This document shows, one piece after another, positions 40,296-55,438 of a DNA stretch of 64,000 nt; position 1 is the stretch's first letter, and every line of letters begins with the position of its first letter. Under the pieces are notes generated by a model. That model made no database searches and had not been told where the DNA came from. It saw only the letters and a program-made list of their open reading frames with translations. The translations under genes were made by a program, and so were the position numbers. This DNA is from Panulirus ornatus (Eukaryota; Arthropoda; Malacostraca; Decapoda; Palinuridae), in contig NC_092255.1 of assembly GCF_036320965.1 (NCBI RefSeq), positions 13,026,134-13,090,133 of the forward strand, written 5' to 3'.

Positions 40296-40735
40296 AGGAT
40301 GGTAGGATGTTACTGAAGAAGGCTGGGATGAAGGATGCTGTGGGATGTGTGGAGGGTGCTGGGACATAAGTGAAGGATGCTGGGACATAAGAAAGGGATG
40401 TTGGGATGATAAGTGACTGAAGGACGCTGGGACATAGGCGAAGAATGCTGGGATGATAAGTAAGTGAAGGATGCTGGGATGTAAGTGATGAATGCTGGGA
40501 TAATAAGTAAGTGAAGGATGCTGTGACATAAGTAAAGGTTGTTTTGATATAAGTGAAGAATCCTGGGATAAGTGAAGTATGCTTGGACATTAACTGAAGG
40601 ATATTTTGGTACATGTGTAGAATCCTGTGAAGGATATTTGGATATAAGTTAAGGATGCTGATATATAAGTACAGGGTGCTGGGGTTGTAAGTGCGGGATG
40701 CTGGGATACCAGTGCGGGATGCTGGGATACCAGTG
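40296..40735. repeat. degenerate ~21-bp repeats (GGATGCTGGGACATAAGTGAA type)
   Basis: About 18 loose copies of a motif ggatgctgggacataagtga with variable spacing, ending in a G-run at 40738-40750. Confidence 0.8.
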
Positions 40736-40872
40736 CGAGGGGGGGGGGGGGTGCGTAGGTAGGCAGGAAGTGTGGTAGCGTGTGCAAGATGTGCTGATGA
40801 TGATAACACAAACACACGCATGAATAATGCAACACCACCACAGGTGACACTGGCCTCCCCTGTACCACACCC

Positions 40873-40873
<1 letters not shown>

Positions 40874-40958
<85 letters not shown>
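40874..40958. repeat. (GA)n microsatellite
   Basis: About 42 GA units. Confidence 0.97.
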
Positions 40959-40959
<1 letters not shown>

Positions 40960-41049
40960 CTGCTGCTGCAACCCGAGAATGTAAATAGAAAGACAATGGC
41001 AAGGTTATCATGGTGTCATTAAATGTTCTAGAGCGGAAATTGTCCTTCT

Positions 41050-41148
41050 ATCTCTGTATCTCTATCTTTCTATCTATATCTATCTATCTATCTCTCTATA
41101 GCTATATCTGTATCTATCTATCTATCTATCTTATCTATCTATATATAT
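41050..41148. repeat. (TATC)n microsatellite, imperfect
   Basis: About 100 bp of tatc/tctc/tatatc units. Confidence 0.9.
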
Positions 41149-41729
41149 CCGGTAGTGGTGTGGTCGTCTGAACTTGGAACATCAAGTGCTACAATCTTGT
41201 GGCAGATAATTTCGCCGTCCTACATCGACTCGTGGATCATATATGTGTGTTATTCATCTGTGTTGTTATGTCATTTCATCATTCAACTCCTTTGGAAAAA
41301 TGTAGAATCTTCATATTTCTCTCCTCATCTTCTCTCTTTATATCTGTTGTTATCAAAGTGGGTCAACTACTTCCTGTCTCTCAGTTCACTGAGCTCTCGT
41401 CCACTGTGCTGAAGAGTATGTACGACCTTCCTCACCATGCGAGACGCTTCCTAATGTTCTACTTCTTCACTCCATCATGACTGGTGGGGTGAGGAGTTGG
41501 GGAGATCTGGAGCCGCACCGAAGCTAGGGAGAACAGGGAGGAGGGTAGAGTGAAGAGTAATATGAGGAACAGTTGAGATAAAACTCGTCTGTCAGATTCT
41601 TGGAAGTGTAAGCGAAGCTGAGGAGAAACTGGGGAAGAAAATACTTGAGATGGAGGAAAAATAGAATAGAAACTGTCGTCTTGTATTGTTCAAAGGTGCT
41701 GGACGTTGTGCATCACTTAGTGTTGCTAT
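41149..41729. other. no recognised gene
   Basis: Mixed sequence. It may include more of the LINE remnant that becomes visible from 41730, but I cannot identify it. Confidence 0.4.
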
Positions 41730-42130
41730 AAAATGGCGACACACAATGTTGAAGGCAAACTAGACGAGTGGATTTTGGGGATTCTCATCCAAGAGGAACT
41801 CCAGAATGGTATGACATAGAACCACGTGACGTGACGTGACGACGTGACGTGCTTTCTGGTGTAGATCATGCAGGGAGCTGGACTACCACCAAGAGCTTTC
41901 TGAAATCCAGACATTGACGAGGATGTGAGGAGGATGTATGGTTGGGTACCTTGCGGACGACACGAGGAGAAGTAAGACGACGAGAAGAGAAAACGACCAA
42001 GAGAACCTACAAAGAGACTTGGATCCTGTCTGTAAATGGGCGCAGAAGAACTTAATCGCATTTCAGTGAGGAGAAATTTAAGCCTCTAAGTCATGGAACA
42101 GCTGATGCTACTGTGATGCCTTCCCACCAC
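41730..42130 (+). pseudogene. decayed jockey/CR1-type LINE RT core
   Basis: In shifting frames the plus strand gives EGKLDEWILGI-like wording (41750), SGVDHAGSW (41868; compare the family motif SGVPQGSVL), DIDEDV (41913), VGYLADDTR (41942; catalytic ADD) and NLQRDLDPVCKWAQKNLIAF (42000). That order is the RT motif B to D block of jockey/CR1 LINEs. Several frameshifts and stops make it non-functional. Confidence 0.55.
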
Positions 42131-42470
42131 AGCACAACAGGGAAGGTAGCAGGAGGAGCGGAGGAAGCGTCAGAGACTTTCACATCACTATGATATAAGG
42201 TGGTACTCTCACTCTACTCAGTGGGTGGTATGATCATAAGAACGTTCACAAGAAGAGACAAGACAAGTGACAAACGTCTTCTATGTGTACATAAGGTGGA
42301 ATATGGATCATTGTTGTGTTCTGCGGTCACCACAGAAACAGATGGTAATAAAAAAAGCCATGAAATATTACAGGAACAATTCAGTAGCAAGAGTGAAGAT
42401 CTGGGAGATCATGAATTACAGCGAGAGTTGAGAGGGGGATTACAGCCTTACAGCCAGAGATTGTAGGAGG
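42131..42470. other. no recognised gene
   Basis: Mixed sequence between the LINE RT remnant and a TA tract. Confidence 0.4.

Positions 42471-42471
<1 letters not shown>

Positions 42472-42552
<81 letters not shown>
42472..42552. repeat. (TA)n microsatellite
   Basis: About 40 TA units exactly at the 3' end of the Penelope-like element. Confidence 0.97.
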
Positions 42553-42556
<4 letters not shown>

Positions 42557-43575
42557 AAGGATCACAATTTTGCGCGTGATCAAGATTTTCCTATGAGTCC
42601 ACGGGGAAAATGAAACACGAAAAGTTCCCAAGTGCACTTTCGTGTAATAATCACATCATCAGGGGAGACACAAGAGAGAAATATAACAGTCGGTTGATAT
42701 ACATAGAAGAGACGAAGCTAGGACGTCATTTGGTAAACATGTGACTGTCCAAAACATACAACGAGCGTTCATAAACTTATCATTTTACAAATCTTATCAA
42801 CAATAAAGTTATCTAATTTGTATAGACCATCACTAATATTAAGATTACAATTCTTTGTGTATTTAATAATAGAAGATTCAATGATATTCCTCTTAGTAAT
42901 AGAGTTAGAGTTAATAACTGAGATGGCGTTACTCCAGTCAATACAATGATCATAGATTTTAACATGATTAAACAAGGCATTTGATTCTTGACCCTTTCTT
43001 ATACTACATTCATGTTGCTTAAGTCTAACAGAAAGATCCTTATCAGTCTGACCAACTTAAAATTTATCACAGTTTCCACAAGGGACTTTATAGATGCAAC
43101 CAAGAGAATTTTCTGGTGAATTCCTGATTAAGATATTCTTTAGAGTATTATTTTTGCTAAAGGCAACATTTACATTAAAGGGTTTAAGCAGCATGGGAAG
43201 CAAAGTGAAATTATTATTAAAAGGGAGAACTAAAAGATTCTTGGTGTCAATGGGAGGTTTGGGCTCAACTCTATAAAATGATTTCTTTGCTAACTTAAGG
43301 GATTTATCAATGAAAGATCTAGGGTACTTTAACTTAGATCCAATAGAATATATCTTCTCAAACTCATCCTCAGTAAACTCTGGACTGCAAATACGTAATG
43401 CCCTTAGGAACATAGATTGAAATGATGATAATTTAACTCTGTCATGTTGAGATGAGTAATAATGGATATATGAGCATACATTGGTGGGTTTTCTGTATAT
43501 GCTAAACTTAAACTTGTTTCCTTGTCTATGGATCATGCGATCTAAAAATGGTAACATACCATTATTTTCATCCCA
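42552..43575 (-). mobile_element. Penelope-like element, 5'-truncated
   Basis: Minus strand. Recognisable sequence starts near 43575 (NNGMLPFLD), runs through the RT C-terminal region and a GIY-YIG domain to about 42769, then a 3' UTR of about 215 bp (including tttcattttccccgtggact on the element strand) ending at (TA)n. Its 3' UTR is repeated at 12405-12510. The RT core upstream is absent. Confidence 0.8.
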
Positions 43576-43605
43576 CATGAGCCTCATATAGATAATCACA
43601 TGCAA
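42769..43605 (-). pseudogene. Penelope-like RT C-terminus plus GIY-YIG endonuclease, broken by a stop
   Basis: The first piece (43605-43057) contains LPFLDRMIHR, SIYRKPTNVCSYIHYYSSQH and FLRALRICSPEF, all typical of Penelope-like RT C-termini, and ends GCIYKVPCGNCDKF. The next codon is TAA where the family has the tyrosine of the second GIY-YIG motif, followed in frame by VGQTDKDLSVRLKQH and on to KMISL at 42769. One base change would account for the stop. This domain makes the nick used for priming, so the copy is inactive. The ATG at 43605 precedes recognisable homology. Confidence 0.8.
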
Positions 43606-44486
43606 ACAGAAAGCGTAATTCGTGAAGCAAGACGTAAGGTGAACGTTGGGCAGGATTCTGTCGTAGGTATTCGTAGGTAGGTACCTACACCGGCAGCCTC
43701 CTTATCTGCTCACAGACCATCGTCACTGACGCCCACACTGCCCACGACGCTATGCTGCCCACAGTCAGGCGTGGGAGAGGGTGGGCCAAGTAATGTGTGT
43801 GTGTATGTGTGTGTGTGTATACGGAGGCCACCAGGCGGAGCTGAACAATGTTGACGTTCGGACAGGTTCATTTGTACATTAACGTTCACAAACATGATTC
43901 TCTCGAGCAGTGTGGACATGTGAGGGGGTAGGGTGGTGTGGAATGGTGGGGTGTAGTGGGGGAAGGGTTTTGACATGTGAAGGTATGTCGACATGTCATA
44001 TGGCTCCTCGCTGAAATGATGGGAGTCTCAATGCCCTCTGGTCTTGTCATGTGAGGGTATGTCGACATGACATATGGCTCCTCTCAGCCCCAGACATGAA
44101 GAGGTGAAGTTATCTCCTGTCATATTCTTCCCAGACATGATGAAGTGTGAGAGATCTGAGGCTCTGACATGTCCTTGAGTTGGGTCCCAAGGAAATGCTC
44201 GCCGTTGACATGCTGAAGTCTGCACGTCGTTTGAGGTGAAGGTCAGGAAGTGACGTGCTTGTCGGTCTGACATGTGGCTGGAGGGAGATGACTTGTCTGG
44301 GGTCTTGATATGAACACAGGGACTGACATGCCAACCAGAGTAGGCCTTGCTGCTCGGTGCACGGTTGACATGCAAGGGGGGGGTGTTCCCTGGTACGTGG
44401 TGAGGAGGGTGGAACTGACATGCTGGAGGCCCTAGTAGGATGTGTCACCTCTTTTCTCTCGACATACGATGGAGGTGATCAGCTTG

Positions 44487-44488
<2 letters not shown>
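43606..44488. other. no recognised gene; GACATG-rich spacer
   Basis: (GT)n at 43795-43820. A duplication around 43975-44015 and 44046-44090 shares gggtatgtcgacatgacata. Words with tgacatg recur to 44420 at irregular spacing, suggesting a decayed satellite. Confidence 0.55.

Positions 44489-44571
<83 letters not shown>
44489..44571. repeat. (GA)n microsatellite
   Basis: About 41 GA units. Confidence 0.97.
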
Positions 44572-44573
<2 letters not shown>

Positions 44574-44597
44574 CTACATTAATTAACCCAAAGTCTC

Positions 44598-44599
<2 letters not shown>

Positions 44600-44654
<55 letters not shown>
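44600..44654. repeat. (GT)n microsatellite
   Basis: About 27 GT units. Confidence 0.97.
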
Positions 44655-44656
<2 letters not shown>

Positions 44657-44924
44657 ATTCGGCTATTATTCTTTGCCATTTGTACTGTACTGAGAGAGAG
44701 TGTTACACTCGTGTCGCCTCGTATATATGTGCAACGTACCCCTGTACTCACACCAGATCAGAGCCAGCTTCGTGGGTTGGTTGTGGGCCCATTACCTCGC
44801 CCAGGGTCGGAACCCTCGCGGGCCCCGACCCCCAGGTGGGCCCGTGCTGACTCATGCAGGTGGGGGCAGGTGGCGCTACGGGAGGCCATTATGCCAACTC
44901 ATCCTCCGGTAGGCTCAGGTCAAC

Positions 44925-45943
44925 AAACACTGTTTACTGATGACGTCCTCCACCTTGTCTTTACTGACGACACCTTCCCGTCTATATTGATGATGTCCAC
45001 CACGTCTTTATTGACAACACTCCTTCCTCTTCATTAATGACGTACAGATCCTCTACATTGATGACACCCCGTTGGTCTGAAACTGATGAAGTCCACCTTG
45101 TCTTTATTGACGACACCCCTTCGTCTCTGTTGATGACGTCCACATTTGCTTTATTGATGTTACCCTTCGTCATTATTGATGACGTCCCCTTACGTCTTTA
45201 TTGACAACACCTTCTCTTGTTTATTGAAAACGTCCAACTCTTTGTTTTATTGACGACATCCCCGTCTTTATTGATGACGTATTTATTTCCTTAAGGACCA
45301 CACCCCTTTAACTTTATTGATGACGACCAGCTCGTTTTTATTGATGACGTAGTCTCTTTTAATGATGACTTATCCTACTCCTTATTGAAAACATCTCGTG
45401 TTTATTGATGATGTCCACCTCGTCTTTATTGACAACACTCCCTTTGTCTTTATTGTTGACGACCCGTTTTCTTTACGCCACCTTTACTTTATTGATGACG
45501 TCAACCTCTTCCGTACTGTTGGCGTCGCCATTATCTTTATTGATGGTGTCCTCTCGTCTTGATTGATGTAACGTCCACCTTCTCTAAATTGATAACATGC
45601 AACATATCTTTATTGATAAAGGCCCACTTCTTTATGGAAGACGTCCATATCTCCTTTATTGAGGGTGTATCCCTGCTTTATGGATGGATTCCTTATTCTT
45701 TATTGATGACGTTCTGTTGATGTCTCTCTTTCCAGGCGTCGTCAATGCTTCCTGTATGGATGATGTCATCCTCTTTAATGATGACTCCCTCTTTACCTTT
45801 ATTAATGACGCCCTCGTTTCTTTATTGATGACGCCCCTTCTTTACTGATGACAAATCTTAATCTTTACTGATGACTGGCTCACTTCACTGATAGTTTTCA
45901 TTATTCTGTTGACGACATCCACCTTGTATCTTTTTTATGTGCC
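44925..45943. repeat. decayed flank of the 24-bp array
   Basis: Irregularly spaced ctttattgatgacgtcc-type words throughout, spacing about 20-40 bp and many substitutions. This is the same motif as the homogeneous core that follows. Confidence 0.8.
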
Positions 45944-46905
45944 CCGTTCTCTTTATTGATGTCGTCCCCTTCATCTTTATCGATGTCGGCCCCTTCATCT
46001 TTATTGATGACGGCCCCTTCATCTTTATTGATGTCGTCTCCTTCATCTTTATTGATGTCGGCTCCTTCATCTTTATTGATGACGTCCCCTTCATCTTTAT
46101 TGATGTCGGCCCCTTATTCTTTATTGATGACGTTCCTTTCATCTTTATTGATGTGTGCCCCTTCATCTTTATTGATAACATCCCCTTCATCTTTATTGAT
46201 GACGTCCCCCTCATGTTTATTGATGACGGCCATTCATCTTTATTGATGTCCCCTTCATCTTTATTGATGTCGGCCCCTTCATTTTCATTGATGTCGGCCC
46301 CTTCATCTTTATTGATGTCGGCCTCTTCATCTTTATTGATGTCGGCCCCTTCATCTTTATTGATGACTGCCCTTTCATTTTTATTGATGTCGGCCCCTTC
46401 ATCTCTATTGATGTCGACCCCCTTTATCTTTATTGATGACGGCCCCTACATCTTTATTGATGTCGTCTCCATCTTTATTGATGTCGGCTCCTTCATTTTT
46501 ATTGATGTCGTCTCCTTCATCTTTATTGATGTCGTCTCCATCTTTATTGATGTCGGCTCCTTCATTTTCATTGATGTCGGCCCCTTCATCTTTATTGATG
46601 TCGGCCCCTTTATCTTTATTGATGACGGCCCCTTCATCTTTATTGATGTCGTCTCCTTCATCTTTATTTATGTCGGCTCCTTCATCTTTATTGATGTCGT
46701 CTCCTTCATCTTTATTGATGTCGGCTCCTTCATCTTTATTGATGTCGTCCCCTTCATCTTTATTGATGTTGGCTTCTTCATCTTTATTGATGACGGTCCC
46801 TTCATCTTTATTGATGTCCATTTCATCTTTATAGATGTTGACCCTTCATCTTTATTGATGACGTCCCCATTATCTTTATTGATGACTTCCACCACGTGAT
46901 TCTTA
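45944..46905. repeat. 24-bp minisatellite array, homogeneous core
   Basis: About 40 units of ttcatctttattgatgtcgg plus cccc or ctcc. Differences are mainly gtcg/gacg, and some units shortened by 3 bp. Frames stay open on both strands (FIFIDVGP or KMKGPTSI eight-residue periods), up to 320 codons. With no start context or complexity this is a repeat effect. Confidence 0.96.
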
Positions 46906-47062
46906 ACGGCTGCCCCTTCTACTTACGTTGATGACCCCCTTCTGTTCTTTACTGATGACGCCCATCTCTTCCTACATTGATGACATTCCTTTCTTCATTG
47001 ATGACAGTCCCCATCCACTTTTACTACATGATGAAACCCAACACATTGAACGTTGATGTTTG
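46906..47062. repeat. right decayed flank of the 24-bp array
   Basis: A few diverged cattgatgac-type words before a (GA)n tract. Confidence 0.65.
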
Positions 47063-47077
47063 TTTCCAACATTGATG

Positions 47078-47078
<1 letters not shown>

Positions 47079-47169
<91 letters not shown>
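47079..47169. repeat. (GA)n microsatellite
   Basis: About 45 GA units. Confidence 0.97.
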
Positions 47170-47173
<4 letters not shown>

Positions 47174-47361
47174 AGTACTGATGATCAAGATGAAATAATT
47201 CACTAATTTTTTTTTTTTTTTTTTACAAACGAGAAGTGGAAGATAATTAAACTGTTCATCGTTAGAGGCGACAGTTATAATCTTGCTGTGTAAGTATGGC
47301 TTTGATATCCTTGTTCAGCCTCGTACTTTTCGATAGGAAAAAACAAAGAACTCAAGCGTGA

Positions 47362-47450
47362 AAAGGGGGCCAAGTGAGGATATTTCCTCAAAGGCTCAGT
47401 CCTCTGCTCTTAACGCTACCTCGCTAGCGCGGGAAATGGCGAATAGTATG

Positions 47451-47452
<2 letters not shown>
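47362..47452 (+). mobile_element. short LINE-derived element, 3' half (copy 5)
   Basis: Plus strand from aaaagggggccaagtgagga through cgctacctcgctagcgcggg to aatagtatgaa, then (TA)n. The LINE-like head is missing. Confidence 0.72.

Positions 47453-47511
<59 letters not shown>
47453..47511. repeat. (TA)n microsatellite
   Basis: About 29 TA units between two short-element copies. Confidence 0.97.
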
Positions 47512-47514
<3 letters not shown>

Positions 47515-47661
47515 GAGCGAGAGGCTGGAAATCCTCCCCTCCTGTTTTATGATTTTCCAAAAGAAGGAACAGAGAAGGGGCCAACTGAGGATATTACCTC
47601 TTAGGCTCAGTCCTCTGTTCTTAACGCTACCTCACTGATGCGGGATATGGCGAATGTGTAA

Positions 47662-47678
<17 letters not shown>
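47511..47678 (+). mobile_element. short LINE-derived element, 5'-truncated (copy 6)
   Basis: Plus strand from gggagcgagaggctggaaat through gctacctcactgatgcggga to an A-run of 20, then (TA)n. It lacks the first ~70 bp of the element. Confidence 0.75.
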
Positions 47679-47736
<58 letters not shown>

Positions 47737-47751
47737 CGACAAAGTATAAAA

Positions 47752-47820
<69 letters not shown>
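47679..47820. repeat. (TA)n with an inverted LINE-tail remnant
   Basis: Two TA tracts (47679-47735 and 47760-47820) flank gcgacaaagtataaaaaaaa at 47736-47759. This is the last ~20 bp of a plus-strand LINE tail, facing the minus-strand tail of copy D beyond the second tract. Confidence 0.9.
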
Positions 47821-51146
<3,326 letters not shown>

Positions 51147-51815
51147 GTGAATAAGAGCAAGGTTATTAGGTACAGTAGGGTTGAGGGTCAAGTCAATTGG
51201 GAGGTGAGTTTGAATGGAGAAAAACTGGAGGAAGTGAAGTGTTTTAGATATCTGGGAGTGGATCTGTCAGCGGATGGAACCATGGAAGCGGAAGTGGATC
51301 ATAGGGTGGGGGAGGGGGCGAAAATTTTGGGAGCCTTGAAAAATGTGTGGAAGTCGAGAACATTATCTCGGAAAGCAAAAATGGGTATGTTTGAAGGAAT
51401 AGTGGTTCCAACAATGTTGTATGGTTGCGAGGCGTGGGCTATGGATAGAGTTGTGCGCAGGAGGATGGATGTGCTGGAAATGAGATGTTTGAGGACAATG
51501 TGTGGTGTGAGGTGGTTTGATCGAGTAAGTAACGTAAGGGTAAGAGAGATGTGTGGAAATAAAAAGAGAGTGGTTGAGAGAGCAGAAGAGGGTGTTTTGA
51601 AATGGTTTGGGCACATGGAGAGAATGAGTGAGGAAAGATTGACCAAGAGGATATATGTGTCGGAGGTGGAGGGAACGAGGAGAAGAGGGAGACCAAATTG
51701 GAGGTGGAAAGATGGAGTGAAAAGGATTTTGTGTGATCGGGGCCTGAACATGCAGGAGGGTGAAAGGAGGGCAAGGAATAGAGTGAATTGGAGCGATGTG
51801 GTATACAGGGGTTGA
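51147..51815 (+). CDS. C-terminal LINE fragment (about 222 codons open)
   Basis: Open from [11 protein letters not shown] through [30 protein letters not shown] to VVYRG, nearly identical to copy A. The open frame continues upstream through the (TA)n as Tyr-Ile repeats to an ATG at 50841 that belongs to the antisense of copy D, so the apparent 324-codon gene is an artefact of two fragments joined by TA. Confidence 0.8.
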   Translation: MNKSKVIRYSRVEGQVNWEVSLNGEKLEEVKCFRYLGVDLSADGTMEAEVDHRVGEGAKILGALKNVWKSRTLSRKAKMGMFEGIVVPTMLYGCEAWAMDRVVRRRMDVLEMRCLRTMCGVRWFDRVSNVRVREMCGNKKRVVERAEEGVLKWFGHMERMSEERLTKRIYVSEVEGTRRRGRPNWRWKDGVKRILCDRGLNMQEGERRARNRVNWSDVVYRG

Positions 51816-52001
51816 CGTGCTGTCAGTGGATTGAATCAAGGCATGTGAAGCGTCCGGGGTAAACCATGGAAAGCTGTGTAGGTATGTATATTTGCGTGTG
51901 TGGACGTGTGTATGTACATGTGTATGGGGGGGGGTTGGGCCATTTCTTTCGTCTGTTTCCTTGCGCTACCTCGCAACCGCGGGAGACAGCGACGAGGTAT
52001 A

Positions 52002-52009
<8 letters not shown>
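51147..52009 (+). mobile_element. 5'-truncated RTE-like LINE, copy E
   Basis: Plus strand. Starts gtgaataagagcaaggttat (equivalent of residue ~776), ends with the ORF stop after VVYRG at 51815, then a short-type 3' UTR with ttccttgcgctacctcgcaa and an A-run leading into (TA)n. There is no RT active site. Confidence 0.9.

Positions 52010-52091
<82 letters not shown>
52010..52091. repeat. (TA)n microsatellite
   Basis: About 40 TA units at the 3' end of copy E. Confidence 0.97.
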
Positions 52092-52098
<7 letters not shown>

Positions 52099-52343
52099 GC
52101 CTTAATGAATTGACCTTAATTGTTCCTGTCATCGTCCTTACGAGTCTGTACCACAGAGAAGAGGAGTGCAGACGCACCCATTTGGCCGGATGGCCTGGTC
52201 TTTGACATCGAGATCAGCTGAGCAAATAAACATGGCTTGCATATCGTTAGCAGAAAGAGAGAAGTCACTATGGGGGCCTCTGGAACATAAACACGTGTGA
52301 TAAGACAGAGAGGATACAGTCTGCTGTGACAAGATGTTTTTAA

Positions 52344-52520
52344 GACGGCGGGGCGGTGGATGCAATGACGCGGGGAAAGACGGCGGGGCGGTGGATGCAG
52401 TGACGCGGGGCAAGACGGCGGGCGGTGGATGCAATTACGCGGGGCAAGACGGCGGGGCGGTGGATGCAATGACGCGGGGCAAGACGGCGGGGCGGTGGAT
52501 GCAATGACGCGGGGCAAGAC
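52344..52520. repeat. 35-bp GC-rich minisatellite (five units)
   Basis: Five units of gacggcggggcggtggatgc plus aatgacgcggggcaa. CpG-dense, unlike its surroundings. One unit is 1 bp shorter (ggcgggcgg). It stops 32 bp before the next LINE end fragment. Confidence 0.95.
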
Positions 52521-52552
52521 ATCGCAGGCTCTTGACATACCCGATAGAGTGA

Positions 52553-52990
52553 AAGATACAGGAGGATGAAAGGCGTGCAAGGAATAGAGTGAATTGGAAT
52601 GATGTGGTATACTGGGGTCGACGTGCTGTCAGTGGATTGAGCCAGGGCATGTGAAGCGTCTGGGGCAAACCATGGAAAGTTTTGTGGAGCCTGTATGTGG
52701 AAAGGGAGCTGTGGTTTCGGCGCATTACACATAACAGCTAGAGACTGAGTGTGAACGAATGTGGCCTTTGTTGTCTTTTCCTAGTGCTACCTCGCGCGCG
52801 TGCGGGGGTAGGGGGTTGTCATTTTCATGTGTGGCGGTATGGCGGCGGGAATGGATGAAGGCAGCATGTATGAATACGTACATGTGTATTTATGTGTATG
52901 TCTGTGTATGTATATGTATGTATACGCTGATCTGTATAAGTATGTATATGTGCGTGTGTAGGCGTTCATGTACGTACATTGTAGGCTACA
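52553..52990 (+). mobile_element. RTE-like LINE 3' end, copy I (long 3' UTR type)
   Basis: Plus strand from the last ~20 codons (gcaaggaatagagtgaattg) through a long 3' UTR (ggctttcggcgcattac-type wording, tagtgctacctcgcgcgcgt, gtatgtatacgctgatctgt) to about 52990. The terminal tail module and TA tract are missing, so the 3' end is lost. Confidence 0.75.
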
Positions 52991-54332
52991 GACGTGAGCT
53001 GACGTCCCCATATATACGGTACGTATGTAGATACCAGCACATTAAGAATGGGTCAGCACTCATATACATGAACAGTAGAGTGGTGTTAAATGTGTAGCCA
53101 GAGGCGTTGTGCTGAGGAATCGCACACAAAACGTAAAATCACCATTCCTTTACATCGCATTATCCTCACAGAATACAGGAGTACAGCATCCTAGCCATAC
53201 AGTTGATCCGAGAAATGAATTATTGATCACATATTGCTCAAAAATTCTTGGCGAACTACTCCGAGGGAGCCATTATGTCAGCGCTATTGTCTGCTTCCCT
53301 TCATACATTATTCTGCAGCGTTGTACACCATATAACGAATGATGCTCCATCGTCGTAAACTGCCTATTGTCTTCCATGTCCGAAATGGCAATGAAATCCA
53401 TAAATCGTGAGGTTATGACTGGGAATGTAGAGGATGGTCGAGCAGACCAAACTTCGATGTTGACAACTTACCTTCTCGTAGGGCAAGCTCCGGGAGGGAG
53501 GGTGGGGGCGGGGTTTGGGGAAGGACAAGTAGGCCACTCACTGAGCATCGATACATAACTGGATAATGTATCCAACCAGTTTTTTCAACATAAGTTTATG
53601 TTCACTATAGAAATAAGATCTTTATTAATACTGCTCCTGGTGGTAAGAAGAATGTTACAACTTTAAATGTTGGGACGTAAGAATAATAGGAAACGCCTGC
53701 GCTGTACTCAGTGAGTGGCCTACATTAGCTCAGCCACAAGTCCCCTGTACCACCAGCCTGGCTCTGGCCGGGCGAAGTGTTTGCCGACCTAAGTGCTGGA
53801 GCGAGGGACTTCTGAGCCACCAGCTCGGCTGAAGACCAACCGCACCACCTCCCACAAATACTGCCGACGAAGCCACACAATCTCATAGGATTATAACCTT
53901 TAATGTCCTCGACGAGTACCATCTTTTACACCCACCAACATTATTATTCGGGGTTAGCCCCTCGTTAGAATTTCAAGCCTTCCTCTCACCGAGTTCCCTC
54001 TTGAGTCAAGTTGTTCCTCGAAGGTGTTTGTTCCCTCGAAGGTACTTGAGGGAACACAGCACGACCACAATGGTCGTATGTACGTGTTTATTGTTCGGCC
54101 GGGGTCACGTGGGACGTTGTGGGCCAGACCATTTTCATCACCCCACAGTATTGATATGTATATACTAAACACATGGACTTAGATAACTTTATTTGTAGAT
54201 ATTGAAACTTACGGTCGTCACCAGATCATCAGCAGCAACATGATCACACACCTCACCTGTCATGCATGATACTCTGCTGTCATGCATGTACTCAACATAT
54301 CGCCACATTTATTTACTGCTATCACAGTTGCT
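52991..54332. other. no recognised gene
   Basis: Mostly unique-looking sequence, one of the longest non-repetitive stretches here. A 26-bp near-duplication with inverted sense around 53700-53720 and 53520-53560 (ggccactcactgag / ctcagtgagtggcc) forms an inverted repeat about 180 bp apart. No coding domain was recognised. Confidence 0.5.
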
Positions 54333-54418
54333 GCTACTACTACTACTACTACTGTTACTACTACCTCTGCTACTACCACTACTACTACTACTGTTACTAC
54401 TACTACCACTGCTACTGT

Positions 54419-54473
<55 letters not shown>

Positions 54474-54538
54474 GTTACTACTACCTCTGCTACTACCACT
54501 ACTACTACTACTGTTACTACTACTACCACTGCTACTGT

Positions 54539-54588
<50 letters not shown>

Positions 54589-54590
54589 GT

Positions 54591-54651
<61 letters not shown>

Positions 54652-54658
54652 GTTACTG

Positions 54659-54708
<50 letters not shown>

Positions 54709-54709
54709 G

Positions 54710-54792
<83 letters not shown>

Positions 54793-54821
54793 GTTACTAC
54801 TACTACTACTACTACTGTTAT

Positions 54822-54883
<62 letters not shown>

Positions 54884-54885
54884 GT

Positions 54886-54940
<55 letters not shown>

Positions 54941-54947
54941 GTTACTG

Positions 54948-54997
<50 letters not shown>

Positions 54998-54999
54998 GT

Positions 55000-55064
<65 letters not shown>
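54333..55064. repeat. (TAC)n trinucleotide array with 120-bp higher-order duplication
   Basis: About 730 bp of CTA/TAC triplets with GTT, CCT and CAC interruptions. The block gttactactacctctgctac is repeated at a 120-bp offset (54354 and 54474), and a second gtta-ctgctac pattern near 54650 recurs near 54940. All plus frames are open (poly-Leu, Thr or Tyr); this is a repeat effect. Confidence 0.96.
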
Positions 55065-55373
55065 TTTAAAATACTACCATTGATATTACTACCATCATTA
55101 CTACTACTACTATTACTTCCCTTAATGCTACCATTGTTGTTACTACCATCAGTCCTCCTCCTCCTCCTCCTACTACTACTACTACTACTCCCACTGCCAC
55201 TACCCGACCTCTCACTTGTATTGATACTATTACAAGCAGGTGTCTCTCATGAAGGTCACTACCACAGGATCTTATATTATTGTCCCATAAAACATGGTGA
55301 CCCACCAGGCAGCCACCAGCACCCCTGTTCCCACGGAAAGAGACGTTTCAAACACCAGAATGAACCATTATTA

Positions 55374-55394
55374 CCACACACACACACACACACA

Positions 55395-55438
<44 letters not shown>
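55374..55438. repeat. (CA)n microsatellite, interrupted
   Basis: About 32 CA units with one cacc interruption. Confidence 0.97.

Noticed and set aside
45937..46899. 320-codon FIFIDVGP-repeat frame
   Set aside because: Eight-residue periodicity equals the 24-bp unit, and the minus strand is equally open.
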